From assembly GCF_042453785.1 (NCBI RefSeq), contig NC_091673.1, positions 1,681,501 through 1,745,500 of the forward strand: DNA of 64,000 nucleotides. The letters are read 5' to 3'. This stretch comes from Malus domestica. Its lineage: Eukaryota > Streptophyta > Magnoliopsida > Rosales > Rosaceae. The notes below the pieces were generated by a model, which worked only from the letters and a program-made list of their open reading frames with translations, was not told the DNA's origin and ran no database searches. The translations under genes and the position numbers were made by a program. Of the stretch, positions 35,640 to 46,931 are shown piece after piece. Positions within the stretch are counted from its first letter, which is position 1. The number at the start of each line of letters is the position of its first letter.

Positions 35640-35945
35640 AGTTGCGAATAACGTATCTTCATCGTAAGATTTTCATAACTAGAATCATTTAATCTTTTAA
35701 TCTTCATTTGAAGGTTATGCCTACAAAAAAATCGTTTGAATCGAAGATCATTTAATTATCTAAATGTATCAAATAAATTAATGGTAAATGTGTCAAGTAG
35801 CATATTCTTGATGAATTGTTGATTTATTTGATACAGTTCGATGATTAAACAATCTCTTATTCAAATAATTGTTTGTAAAGATGATATTTAATGAAAATTA
35901 AGAAATTGAACAATGGATTATGAAAATTCTACAATGAAGACACAA
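35640..35945. mobile_element. Foldback MITE, copy 1
   Basis: The left arm has GAATCATTTAATCTTTTAATC, TTCATTTGAAGGTTATGCCT and AAATGTATCAAATAAAT. The right arm mirrors it with ATTTATTTGATACAGTT and AAGATGATATTTAATGAA. The whole segment can fold into one long hairpin. A related copy is at 40262-40560. Confidence 0.65.
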
Positions 35946-37045
35946 TAATTGCAAGTGTGGATTGAGTTCGTTCCTAAAAAAGTGAAGTGCAAGCATTATG
36001 GTATTTTATTTACCAAGACAGAAGATTAGCGATTAAAGGGACTAATGGAAAAAAGAATCTGCATTAGCTTTCGTGCGTATATAAATCAGCCAATTAACTT
36101 AAGGTGGTAATTATTTAATTTTTTAGTAAAAACGATATTTTATACTAATTTACACTTGGAGAGAAATGAAAGATTTTAAACTCAAAACACAGTAGATTGA
36201 AGGGAAATACTATAATTATCAACGGAATTCATCATTTGTAAGTTAAGGCGGTTTTCAAGTTACCAATTAATTTAATCAATGTTAATCCGTCGACAAGTTG
36301 GTAAGTTTTAGGATTAGACATGAGGGCAAAGGGGAACCCCCGTATCCCAAGATTTGAAGTAAGGAGGGGGTGTGTAGTTTTGGGAGGGAACACACGTACA
36401 CACTACACAGTATCAGGTGTTAACATTTAACCTAAAACTTAGCCTTAGTTTAATTATTATCCTCGTAAAGAAGGTAAAATGTAAGGAGTCAAAGAACAAA
36501 ATTAGGCCGTAAAACACGAAAGAGGGAAGAAATTAAAGACCAACATGTTCGACGATCGATTCGATCAGTCGGCCAACAAGAAAACGAAAGCGATGGCAGT
36601 CGTGTATGCATGTTGGAGGTTGCGAATTGGCGAGTTTCGAAACGGCGGACTCAGCCTTAACATGCAGATGGGTTCGCTCTCACATGCGATTGTAGCCACA
36701 ATCCAACAAATGCAATTAAGCAGGTAGCTCTCACCCCCACGTGTGCACTGTGTTTTCAACCTCACGATCTTTTCAATAACACAAGAGTTCATGATTTATA
36801 TTCAAATTTCAAATTACATGAAGACGTTTTGTGATAAAACTCTTGCAATTGTCATGTTGTATAAATTGGTAAAATGCAAGTTGAAAGATAATTTATCAGT
36901 GTAAACCTATTACTTATCTTCCTAAAATCTTGACACCTTCTAACTCACTATCCCGTTTTAGTGGCTATTGCTTGTTAATGGCTAAATGGTTAATGATATC
37001 CCCAAATTCAATTAATTATTGATCATTACTTTTTATATAAAGCAA

Positions 37046-37187
37046 TACCCTACCCTTTAACTTGTTGCATTTGGAAATGCTAGGGTTTCATGTTATTAAA
37101 TCAATTAATCTTATACCAAAAATATTCAATGTAAACCCTAAACCCTATCTTTTACTTGTTGGACTTGAAATGCTAGGGTTTCATGTT
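37046..37187 (+). repeat. Short diverged direct duplication
   Basis: GGAAATGCTAGGGTTTCATG (near 37072) recurs as TGAAATGCTAGGGTTTCATG (near 37165). Each is preceded by an ACCCTAxxCTTTxACTTGTTG-like stretch. The period is about 94 bp and there are two copies only. Confidence 0.6.
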
Positions 37188-38708
37188 GGTGAAAAGTTGA
37201 CATGCGGCAAACAACATTAACTTCCGTAAAGAAAGTCTAACGCATTAATCTTGAGATTATGGATTGGAGAAAGACTTGCATAAAGAAGTTTCAGTTTAAT
37301 TAGTAATACAACATGTGTGACAATGTATTATTGAAATAGAATGTCATGGTAACGATAAAATCATTCTATATAAATCGCCCCGATGCATTAGACTGTAATG
37401 GCGCTAGTATGATTGATTGAGGTGGACTAATTCTCATGGGCATGGCGATTAAGTGACGACCATCGTACAGTTCCCGCTTGCAAACACGTGGCCAAAGTGG
37501 CGGGGGTCGATGCTCATGTGGATGCCCATACCTTGTTCATGTGGAGCTGGAGCCTGGAAAGCTAGCTAAAACTGTTCAAACAGCGATTGCAGCCAAACAT
37601 GCCATTGCTGTCAATTATTGATCGAATTGCTCAATGTGGCCAAGTAGATAAAAGATATATATAATCCAAGCAAGGTAGGGACGGTTTGGGAACCAAGTTC
37701 CTCTGAGGCTTTTGGACTTTGTTGTTGCAACTTTCTCTGGATACAAAAGGGAATGGACCCCAATGTGACACGAACCACACTTATATATACATATAGTTAA
37801 GTAGCTATAAGAGTCAAGGTCCTACCATTTTACGACTCCTTACTTTGTAAAGGGATCGAACCCAACATTGTGTGGATGATAAAATACATGGAAGGGAATT
37901 ATATTATATATAAGAGTCCCCACGATATGGCAGCAGTTGAATTATGAGGTCCTAAAAGTCCAGGCCTTTTGAAGTTTGAACTTATCTCAATATATGTGCA
38001 TATATCTTTTTGCAGCTAACGAACAGAAGCCTCTGCATATGCAATGCATGATTGATCGTTTGCTGCAGCTAATTATATTCGGTACTTTGGTCGTACACAA
38101 ATGCCGTCAGCTTGCACTTCACACACTAAAAATCCGATTGGTGCATGGTTGACAAACTAAAAGATATAGCTGACCATGATCATCTCAGTGCACACATAAA
38201 ACTCTACTTATATAAGGTTTTTAATGAGTATTTTCATAAATAATGTTCCTTAGACTCAAAAAATAATGACATGTTACTAACACGCTCTTTAATATAGATG
38301 AATGTGTCAAACTAATTGTAATATATTTGTACTTGGACGTAGTAGAACATAGATTATGTAAAGATTAATGGGTGATTAGGTTGGATTGAAGATGAGTAGG
38401 GTACACCATCAAGAACATATGGTATGTCCTCGTGCGCGTGGCTTCATTCTTGAGCATCCATGGGGGCCATGCTACCCTTCTGGTCCTAAAGTCCTGCAGG
38501 CACACCACCTCATGATACAAAAAAAAAAAATCTGAAATATGGAACTATGATTATATATACTGCGTGACTTAATCGGTTCCTTGCAGTATATACCCCCAAT
38601 TTCATAACCAAAATTTATTCAGGTGGAAAATTTTCAGTAACATAAAAATAATATACCCAAACTCAACCATCATTCGTTAGCTTTTTCATTAATTATACGA
38701 TAAGATAA

Positions 38709-38711
<3 letters not shown>

Positions 38712-38738
<27 letters not shown>
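38712..38738 (+). repeat. TG microsatellite
   Basis: An almost perfect run of TG dinucleotides in intergenic sequence. Confidence 0.95.
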
Positions 38739-38740
<2 letters not shown>

Positions 38741-39109
38741 CATGAATCGATAGATATCAGAAGAAGTGTTGCGCAAGTTGGAGAATTGGCTAGGTTTTGG
38801 ACCAAAACATTAAAGGCGTGGTGCAGATGAAATAAATACATAGAAACAAAAATGGATCATCAAAAGATGGAGAGAGCAAGAGAGGAGGTGGTCATGCCAT
38901 CGTGGTCAGTGTAGGGTGAACAACGAACACGAAAGCTAGAGAGATGGACCAGCTGCGGCTTTGGGACCATTATTTGTTTGACTGTTGAGAGAGCGATCGA
39001 GAGAGACATTGCATGTAATAGAAACTTTGCTCGTCCAATCCAATGAGATACAATAATATTCATAAAATTAAATTCAATATTAATTAAAAATTTTAATAAC
39101 AAAAATGAT

Positions 39110-39620
39110 TAAATCCTTTCTAAAATCAAGCAAAAATTAATACCAAATAAGAATTTTTTATTTTTTTCCCTCAAATTTGAATCGTGAAATATGATCTGCG
39201 CTTTTTTATTTTTAGTTTTAAATATTTGTATGTTCTAAATTAAAAAAATTGGTGCATTTTACATATATGTAACAAAGGGGTACATTTTACATATGTATAA
39301 CAAAGTGGTACATTTTCTTTATGAAATACTAGTACATTTTAAATAAATTATGGGTCCTAATAAAAGATTAAAAAAAATTATGGGTACACATAAACGTTTA
39401 AAATATGGGCATAGAAAAAAAAAGAAATATATAGGTACAAATTAAAACTAAAAAGAAAATTGGTACATATTTAAAAAATGGTTGCAAATTAAAAATAGAA
39501 ATATACAATACAAAATTTAGTTATAAATATAAATATGTCAAGTGTAACGTTTCTAACACTAAATGGATCTTTTTGAAAATGGTTAAATAATTTTTAATTT
39601 AAATATGCTAACATGTAAAT
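39110..39620 (-). repeat. Diverged copy of the GTACCC-rich dispersed repeat
   Basis: TGGTACATTTT, ATGGGTACA and ATTGGTACATATTTAAAA recur in the order found in the copies at 31975 (opposite strand) and 52922 (same strand). ATATAAATATGTCAAGTGTAAC near 39530 corresponds to the TATAAATATACTAATTGTAAC segment of the 53-kb copy. Confidence 0.6.
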
Positions 39621-40261
39621 ATTTTATTATATATTGAAATAATAACGTAAATAAAAACCAAAAGACGTTGATAAAAATAAAAGAAAAAGAATAAGATGTC
39701 AACCAATGAAATACAACAACAAGAGATGAACATCTGATTTCTCCTATATCTGATTTGGAAAATGAAGTTTTCTTGCAACCAATGCACCACATTAATAGCA
39801 TAATTTGTTCGATAGACTTTTGACTTTGGACTAGAGATATACTTTGCATCAGGTGAATGGTCCCATGTTCCTCTCTTGATTGCATGTTTTTGTAGTTAGC
39901 CATTTTTTCTTCTTTTCTCCCTTCGTATGAATTCATATATCCTCTATCTCCGTTCAATTAATTTAGTTAGACCAAGAATTCCATAAATCAATACTCGTAT
40001 AACGAGGAAATGTCTAGCTCTGTCAAAGCAAACTTCACTTTAAGTTGTGTGATTAATGTACGGACGCTTTAACCTACTTAATTCATTGCTTTATTTTTGT
40101 TTCAAAAGAAAGAACGTCAAAAGCATATAATATTTCTTTTGTAACTAAATTAAGAAGATATTATAAAAAATTTCTACCCCTGCACAAACAAGGATAAAAT
40201 TTTAGTCAAACATTTACTAACTAAAGTCAAAGTATACATGTAAAAAAACGCTTCTTCATTT

Positions 40262-40560
40262 GAAAGTAACGTATATTCATTGTATAAATTATATAATTGG
40301 AATCATTTAATCTCTTAATCTTTATTTAAAGATTATCCTTGCAAAAAATCTTTAAAATCTGATATTATTTCGTCATCTAAATGTATTATGTAAAACAGTT
40401 CATCAAGAATATGTTATTTAGTATCTACACCATTGATTTTTTTGATACATTTAGATGACTAAATGATATCAGATTTGAATAATTTTTTGTAGGGATGATT
40501 TTTAAATGAAGATTATGAGAATGAACGGTTCTAATTATGAAATTTCTACGGTGGTCATAC
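40262..40560. mobile_element. Foldback MITE, copy 2
   Basis: GAATCATTTAATCTCTTAATC, TTTATTTAAAGATTATCCTT and, on the far side, TGATACATTTAGATGACTAA with TTTTAAATGAAGATTATG form a long inverted repeat. This is the same family as 35640-35945. Confidence 0.65.
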
Positions 40561-41271
40561 GTTATTAGCAAGTGGAAGAATGGGCTAATTTACAGGGCAC
40601 ACACCTTTGTATATGTTTTCAAAGAGTAGGATTCCTAATAAAGAACAGATTACATCAACCTACAAAATATCATGGAGTAAAATGTCATTTGCTTGCACCC
40701 TGCCAAAACAAAATAAATAGGTAAGCAAAATGTGAGATACATGGTGGGCTGGAAAATATTAGCCCAATTGTTAAATGTTTCTGAATTGGGCTGGGTTAGA
40801 TAATATCAAATATTCATAGCAACAAATTAAAGTAGAAGGACTTCGGAGTTCGGAGCCTCGAAGTAAACTGGTGCAGCCGTTTTTAGTAAACCCCAACCCT
40901 TAAATAAAAGTCGAAACCCGATTTGAGACCCAAATTTTCGTATAAGGTTGGCAAGTATCACCAAGATGCAACACCACAAGTTTTACTGATTCAAGATGAA
41001 TGTTGGGTGTTAGTTGCGTATTTTGGGGATGAAATTTGATAAATAGTTAGGAACAAACTCACCAAAACAGCTAAACCATCCATTTTGTTTATCCAAAAAC
41101 AAGGATAATTATCTTTGCTGTTTAAATTTCTTCCAGTAACACCAAGATCCTTTTCTGCTTATTTGCTTAAATAGATCAACAAGAGGAGAGAGATAGACAC
41201 GAAGAAATCGTTAAGAGGTTAACTAGCGTATAGGAAAGTCCTGTATAGTTCTTGATTAAAAGGATAACAAG

Positions 41272-42507
41272 ATGTCTGATCAAGTTGCGGTAACGTTGGA
41301 AGAAGGGCGCAGTGGTAACTCGGAGCGTTCTGGATTTTGGCATTCTCCAGAGATTGTTCAACTTACCCAAAAGGTAACAACATACGTGAAAAAAAAAAGA
41401 CCCCATTTATTAGATTAAATAAATTATTAATTAAGAGTATACATATATATATATATATATATGTTTATGTAAATTAATGTGCAGGTAATTGCAGAGGTGA
41501 TAGGGACATATTTTGTGATATTTATTGGATGTGGCTCGGTAGCAGTGAATAAAATTTACGGTTCAGTAACATTTCCAGGAATTTGCTTTACATGGGGATT
41601 AATCGTCATGGTTATGGTCTATTCCCTTGGCCATATCTCCGGTGCCCACTTTAATCCGGCCGTTACCGTCACCTTCGCCATCTTCCGCCATTTTCCACTC
41701 AAACAGGCATTAATTAATCGCAAATTATCTCCAATCAATCAATTAATTAATCATGATTGACTTTTTGCAATGTATTCATGCATTGCATTACATAATTTGC
41801 AGGTGCCTCTGTATATTGCAGCGCATGTGTTAGGATCCATCCTTGCAAGCGGGACGTTATGCCTTGTTTTGGACGTGCCCCAAACGGCATATTTTGGAAC
41901 AATACCAGTTGGACCAAACATTCGATCTTTGCTCATGGAGATCATTGCCTCTTTTCTCTTGATGTTTGTTATTTCAGGCGTCGCCACAGACAGCAGAGCT
42001 GTTAGTAATTAACACTATCTTCGTTAATTAATTAATTAAACCTAAACCCCTAATATCTCATACATATATGCATATCTGCACTTCATGCATGCAGATTGGA
42101 GAATTGGCAGGAATTGCTGTAGGAATGACAATAACCATCGACGTCTTTGTTGCCGGGTACATACATACATATACATATAGCAAATATGCAGCATACAATA
42201 ATGTTGTTTGGATACATAAAATTAACGTACTTGAATACATATAACATGATGCAGACCGATCTCAGGGGCATCGATGAACCCAGCACGGAGCCTAGGGCCA
42301 GCAATAGTGATGCACACTTACAAGGGAATATGGATCTATTTTGTAGGTCCATTCATTGGCACCATACTCGGTGGATTTGTATACAATCTCATTCGGTTCA
42401 CTGACAAACCATTGAAAGAGTTAACTGACAAACCAGTACTGCGGGAGTTAAGCAAGAGTGCTTCCTTCTTCAAATCCGTCTCCAAAAACAATTCTAATAG
42501 AACTTAA
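41272..42507 (+). CDS. NIP subgroup I aquaporin (nodulin-26-like intrinsic protein)
   Basis: Five exons (41272-41373, 41485-41706, 41803-42000, 42095-42156, 42255-42507) join in frame to 278 residues, a usual NIP length. It has six membrane segments and two NPA boxes, Asn91-Pro-Ala and Asn203-Pro-Ala. Counting from the NPA boxes, the selectivity filter is Trp71, Val191, Ala200 and Arg206, the tetrad of NIP subgroup I. These channels pass water, glycerol, ammonia and small metalloids such as arsenite, usually in the plasma or ER membrane. The C-terminal KSAS (Ser263, Ser265) corresponds to the calcium-dependent kinase site of soybean nodulin 26. Just before it, TDKPLKEL and TDKPVLREL look like a small internal duplication. 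Intron 2 (41707-41802) starts with GC; a GT donor is not possible there because the frame reaches a stop at 41758-41760. Confidence 0.94.
41443..41462 (+). repeat. TA microsatellite in aquaporin intron 1
   Basis: An uninterrupted TA run between the donor at 41374 and the acceptor at 41484. Confidence 0.9.
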
Positions 42508-42902
42508 TAATCCTAGCTAATTCATAATAAATTATTACGTGCTGCTTTGATGAAATCGATCGGTTGTTGATCTCTTCCCCTTCTACAGCCTGCTGCTGCA
42601 TGACATGCAGACCAATTGCTTAAGCTTGTGCACATTATCCTAGGCCCTAGGGAATATGCTGATTTTTTTGGGAGGTCAAATAGGCCATTTGCTGTTTGGA
42701 AGGGAGTATAAAATAAAAATCGACTTCTTTTTGTTGATTTCATAGTCTGCTTTAAATTAAATTGTTTTTTCATATTTTTTAAAAAATGATTTGTAGCCTT
42801 TGTGCCATGCTTACGAGTTATTATATAATCGTTTACTCAAAATACGATCATTGTCGTAATATGATCACTGTTAATTTATACAAAATGAATCAGTTTATAC
42901 AC

Positions 42903-42988
42903 GGTAAGCTTTGTAAGAAAAGAAAGAACTTCAGAGAGAAAAGGAGGTAAGCTTTGTAAGAAAAGAAAGAACTTCAGAGAGAAAAGGA
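42903..42988 (+). repeat. Exact 43-bp tandem duplication
   Basis: Two back-to-back copies (42903-42945 and 42946-42988), each starting GGTAAGCTTTGTAAGAAAAG, show no mismatch. The perfect identity points to a recent event or an assembly artefact. Confidence 0.95.
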
Positions 42989-45019
42989 AGAAGAGGAAAT
43001 GAACAGTTGTTTATTACATTTCTTATTGAGGTAGTAATACAAGGAATGAAGTTTTATAGTGGTCGATACTCCAAGATTAACAGTTATCTAACCAACTATA
43101 TATCTAATCAATTAATTGACAAGGCCTAAACAACCACATATTAACTCTATCTATCACACGGTAAAATACTATTTTACCTAAATTATAACATATGTAATTG
43201 CTAACTTAAGTTCCGAAAGCAATAGACAGTTTCTCAATAATTTCAACTGGTAACCATTATTTGGCTTAAATTTTCCATAATTTGTTACTCTATCAAAATC
43301 ATATTTGATTGTAATTGATGTGTAAACATATACATAATGATAGCTGCCTTTGTTTAATATGTATATATATGAACTTCCTGAGATGCTCCATTCATAAACT
43401 TTGAACTAATTAATTTAATTAGTTATCAAACATTAATCGCACTTAGTTAAACAAAGAAGGTTAGATCCAAAACACATGGAGCTCCTCACATGCATGAGTT
43501 ATACGTTGCATAGAGCAAATACTACACGTGTCTTTCGATTCGAAACTACCACATCCTGACTAGTTACCTTTGAACTTTTACCAATTGTTACATCTGTGGT
43601 AAAAACTTGTAAAATCAATTAAATTGTGTAGTGATATATATTCGTCAAAGGACCCATATAAATCTAAGTTGCCGAGTTATTTTCACAACCTTCTCGATCG
43701 ATCCTTTGTTTTTATTCTTCAAAGTTATATATATGGTGAAGCCATAGACTTTCCATCTGATGTATCCCTCCCTCCCACCAAATGTCTCTAGGCGAAATCA
43801 TTGACTCTCTGATCTTCTGGTGCCACATGGGTAAGGTCTAATTTTGGGTGGAAATGTGGCATACACGTCAATAAATATGTGGAACTTGCACTTGCTAATT
43901 TGACTAATTCACTAACAGATGTAAAACAAAGCTTGAACTTACAATGTTTTTAAAATAAAACATGAGTTTGCAATTACATTCAAACGTAAGAGTGCAAAAT
44001 GTAATTTACTCAAATAAATACGTAAGTGTCATTGATTAGGAAACAATATTACAGATCTGTTTGACTGGTTGGAATCAGTCCCTTTTTGTTCATGAGGATT
44101 CCATGGATCTATCATGTTTGGTTGATATATGATTAGTGTATATATTATTTTCTAAAAAGCGAAACCAGAGGATAAAGGATAAAAAATAAAAAAAAATATA
44201 TTAGTTTTTTTAGTAACGGACAGGATTGCAAGAACACAATTCAATAAACGGACAGGATCCGAGTTTAGATAAGGTGTGGCTGGCCCTGTATCTTGAATAT
44301 GTAGGGCACAGCGAGACACATGGCTCCTCCAAAGGTTTAGACTTTGTCCAAATTGTAAATTTGTAACTGGACCGCCCATCAATATCCCCAATATTTTATA
44401 ATGTAACGGCTCTAATGTTTCCTCTAAATACGACAACCAATATTTTTGACATTTAAATAGAAAAAATGTCGTCACTAACACTATAGTTTAGTGTAAAAAA
44501 TTGTGTAAAACATTTTTTCTTTCGTCAATATGAAAAGCTGAGATCGATTGCATGTTTAAAATTTGTTGACCGGCGAATTCATGAATTTGTTAAAAAACAA
44601 AAAAAAGAACGAGTTGGAGATCAACTAATCAATCTAATTCTTTATTTTTTAAATGTGGCTTACGTATTGTACTGGATTGAGTTATGTACTTTTTTTATTT
44701 TGTATGTGGTAATATACACACGCAGTGGTGAAGCCACAAAGGGACAAGGAGGGACGTCCATCCTTCCCCTCGTTGAAAATTAAGCCTAGGAGCGATGGTT
44801 CCGCCTCTCTTGTCCCACCGGAAGTTATGGCTGCTCAGCTTGCTTTCTAGTTTATGGGTTTTTGCTGCTGTTGTGCATTAGTGTTTTATTTTTTTTATTT
44901 TTTATTTAAATCCTTAATCAGATGATGCGTTTCATTTAGTTGATTAAACATAATAATTGACATGGGTCCCTCGTTACCTTTGCCTTCACACCATTAAGTC
45001 CTCAATTCCATTAAAAAAA

Positions 45020-45163
45020 TGAAAACTAATGAAAAATCTAAAAAAATTTCTCTTTTAACGAAAACCCTTTTTTAAAGGTTTAGTGAATAGTGTCAGTTAA
45101 AGGTAAAAATGTGGTTTTTCGTTAAAAGTAAACAGTACTGGGAGTGTTTTGTTAAAACTCCCA
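45020..45163 (-). repeat. AACGAAAAATC-family repeat nested in the hAT relic
   Basis: Reverse-oriented relative of 27195-27364, recognisable by TTTCGTTAAAAGTAAACAGT and GAAAACTAATGAAAA. Lying inside the hAT element, it must have been inserted after that element. Confidence 0.65.
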
Positions 45164-45539
45164 TAAAAAAAAAGAGCAAAGATCTTCATGTTTTATTTTT
45201 TCTTAATTTTTAAATTTATATTATCCTTAACTCTAATTGATTTTTTCCAACCTTAACCCTAATTTGATTAATTAATATGAAATTTTGTTTAATTAATAAA
45301 GAATCATAGAGTAATACACTAATATACTGATTATTGATTATAGTTATGAATCCTATGTATGATTATTGATGAATGAAATTGTTTTTTAGGGTAAAAATTT
45401 AATTCTTGATTATTGATTAATTAATTATTGATATTGATTAATGGAATTGAATTTTGGATTATTGAATAATTTATATCATTATTGGTATTGATTAATTGAA
45501 TTGTTGGTTTAATTAGTTAGTAGTCATAAAGTATATTTT

Positions 45540-45925
45540 ACTCTAGGATTAAGAGTCTAAGACCGGGAGGAAGCAATGATCTTGCAAAGGAGTTGGTGAA
45601 GATCAGGAGGTGTGCAAGCTATATGATAGCGTATAAGCTTCTTACATTGGTTTTGGTATTACTGGTTACAACTGCTTCAATGGTGAGAGCTTTTTCTGCT
45701 ATGAATATTGTGAAAACACCATTGTGTACAAATGGGAGATCAATGGTTAAGTGGTAGCATGATTGTTTACATTGAGAGAGATGTATTTACTTTAATTGAT
45801 AACGAGCTTACTATGCGATGTTTTCATGATCTGAAATCTCGTCGGCAACAATTGAAATTTGTTTGTACTGATAAATTATGGAAGACACTACTATATAAAA
45901 GGATTAGATTGTTGCCAGTTTTTTG
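45540..45925 (+). pseudogene. hAT transposase C-terminal fragment, frameshifted
   Basis: One frame reads LLTLVLVLLVTTASMVRAFS and AMNIVKTPL; after a frameshift near 45733 a second frame continues GDQWLSGSMIVYIERDVF and MRCFHDLKSRRQQL. Together these follow the hAT C-terminal dimerisation domain (Dimer_Tnp_hAT). The N-terminal zinc finger and the catalytic region are missing and the frame is broken, so it cannot be functional. Confidence 0.85.
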
Positions 45926-46931
45926 AACCTTGCACTCTTTTAAGTTCACCCTCTCCCCAACAATTCCTGGCTTTGCCATTATACACACGCGAAGCCAAAA
46001 ACCAAAATATTTTCGATGCTCACTCAACTTATTCTTAATGTCCATTCGTCAAATTCAGAGTTGAAAATGCAAGTTTAATTGTATTGGCGAAGGAAAAAAA
46101 AAAAAAAAAAAACCTGGCCAGGCAGGCAATGTCCCACTCCATTTTCGCCCAAGTTAAAATCTTTATCCATAAATTAGAGAAATTTAAAGGGGCACCTTAC
46201 TAAAAATTGAACCTATTTCAAAAGGAAAAAATCATTAAAAATTGAACATATTTCAAAAAATGAATTATAATATTGGACCTCTTTCAAAATTTTCCATAAT
46301 TAATAATAATATGATGCGAAAGGGCAACCAAAACCCTCACCGATTGAGATTTGTCGTTGATTGCTACAGTTCACAATCCAACCTTTTCAAGCAAATCCGA
46401 CTTCACACTTTGATATCGTACGTGGAAAACAACTTATAAGTACACTAATCACTTCTCACTCATTCACCAAAAAAGTCTATGTCTCTCTTTCTCTCTCTCC
46501 TGCTCATTCTCTCTCTAGAAACCTCAGAAGCTTGTTAGCCAAACAACAAGATCTAATCTTGCAACCCAAAAAACAAAAAACCAAGATCTAAAGACAGACA
46601 GACAAGTGGGTTTTGTGCCTTAGACTCATGTGAGTGTGTTTTCGCTCCTAACACGCTTGCTTCAGATTCCCGACTAACATTTTAGCTCCTCCATCCTTCA
46701 TAACCCAACTTTTTAATCCTCTGGAATTCTATCCAATCCCAGATCACTGTTTGATATGCTTTTCTTGTAGCTGTGAAATGGGGTTTTGATTAAGGCAAAT
46801 TCTTAACGTTTCTTGCAAGGTTTTCTGATAAATTAATGGACTTGCTTGCCCATGTTTGTTTGCTTACTAAACTCAGATTTTGTCTCTGAAAGATAGGCAT
46901 TCCTTTGAGATTTCGAGGGCAGATTATAGTC

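Larger units (their letters stand above)
33939..41271. other. 7.3-kb gene-poor interval between the PIN and aquaporin genes
   Basis: No supportable gene is present. It includes the PIN 3' UTR, a foldback MITE pair (35640 and 40262), a copy of the GTACCC-rich repeat (39110), a short duplication near 37046-37187 and a TG microsatellite. The open frame at 36545-36727 has no family resemblance. Confidence 0.6.
44723..45981 (+). mobile_element. hAT transposon relic with target-site duplication
   Basis: The left end CAGTGGTGAAGCC and the right end read inwards TAATGGCAAAGCC are inverted repeats. They are flanked by the perfect 8-bp duplication TACACACG (44715-44722 and 45982-45989), the size typical of hAT. 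The 1259-bp body keeps only the C-terminal transposase part (see 45540-45925) and has a different MITE inserted at 45020-45163. It is an internally deleted, immobile copy. Confidence 0.88.
42508..46931. other. Interval between the aquaporin and WVD2-like genes
   Basis: It contains the aquaporin 3' UTR, an exact 43-bp tandem duplication (42903-42988), a hAT relic (44723-45981) and the leader of the WVD2-like gene with a CT-rich stretch near 46480. No other gene is seen. Confidence 0.6.

Noticed and set aside
36545..36727. 60-codon frame followed by a GT donor-like site
   Set aside because: No continuation exon and no similarity I recognise.
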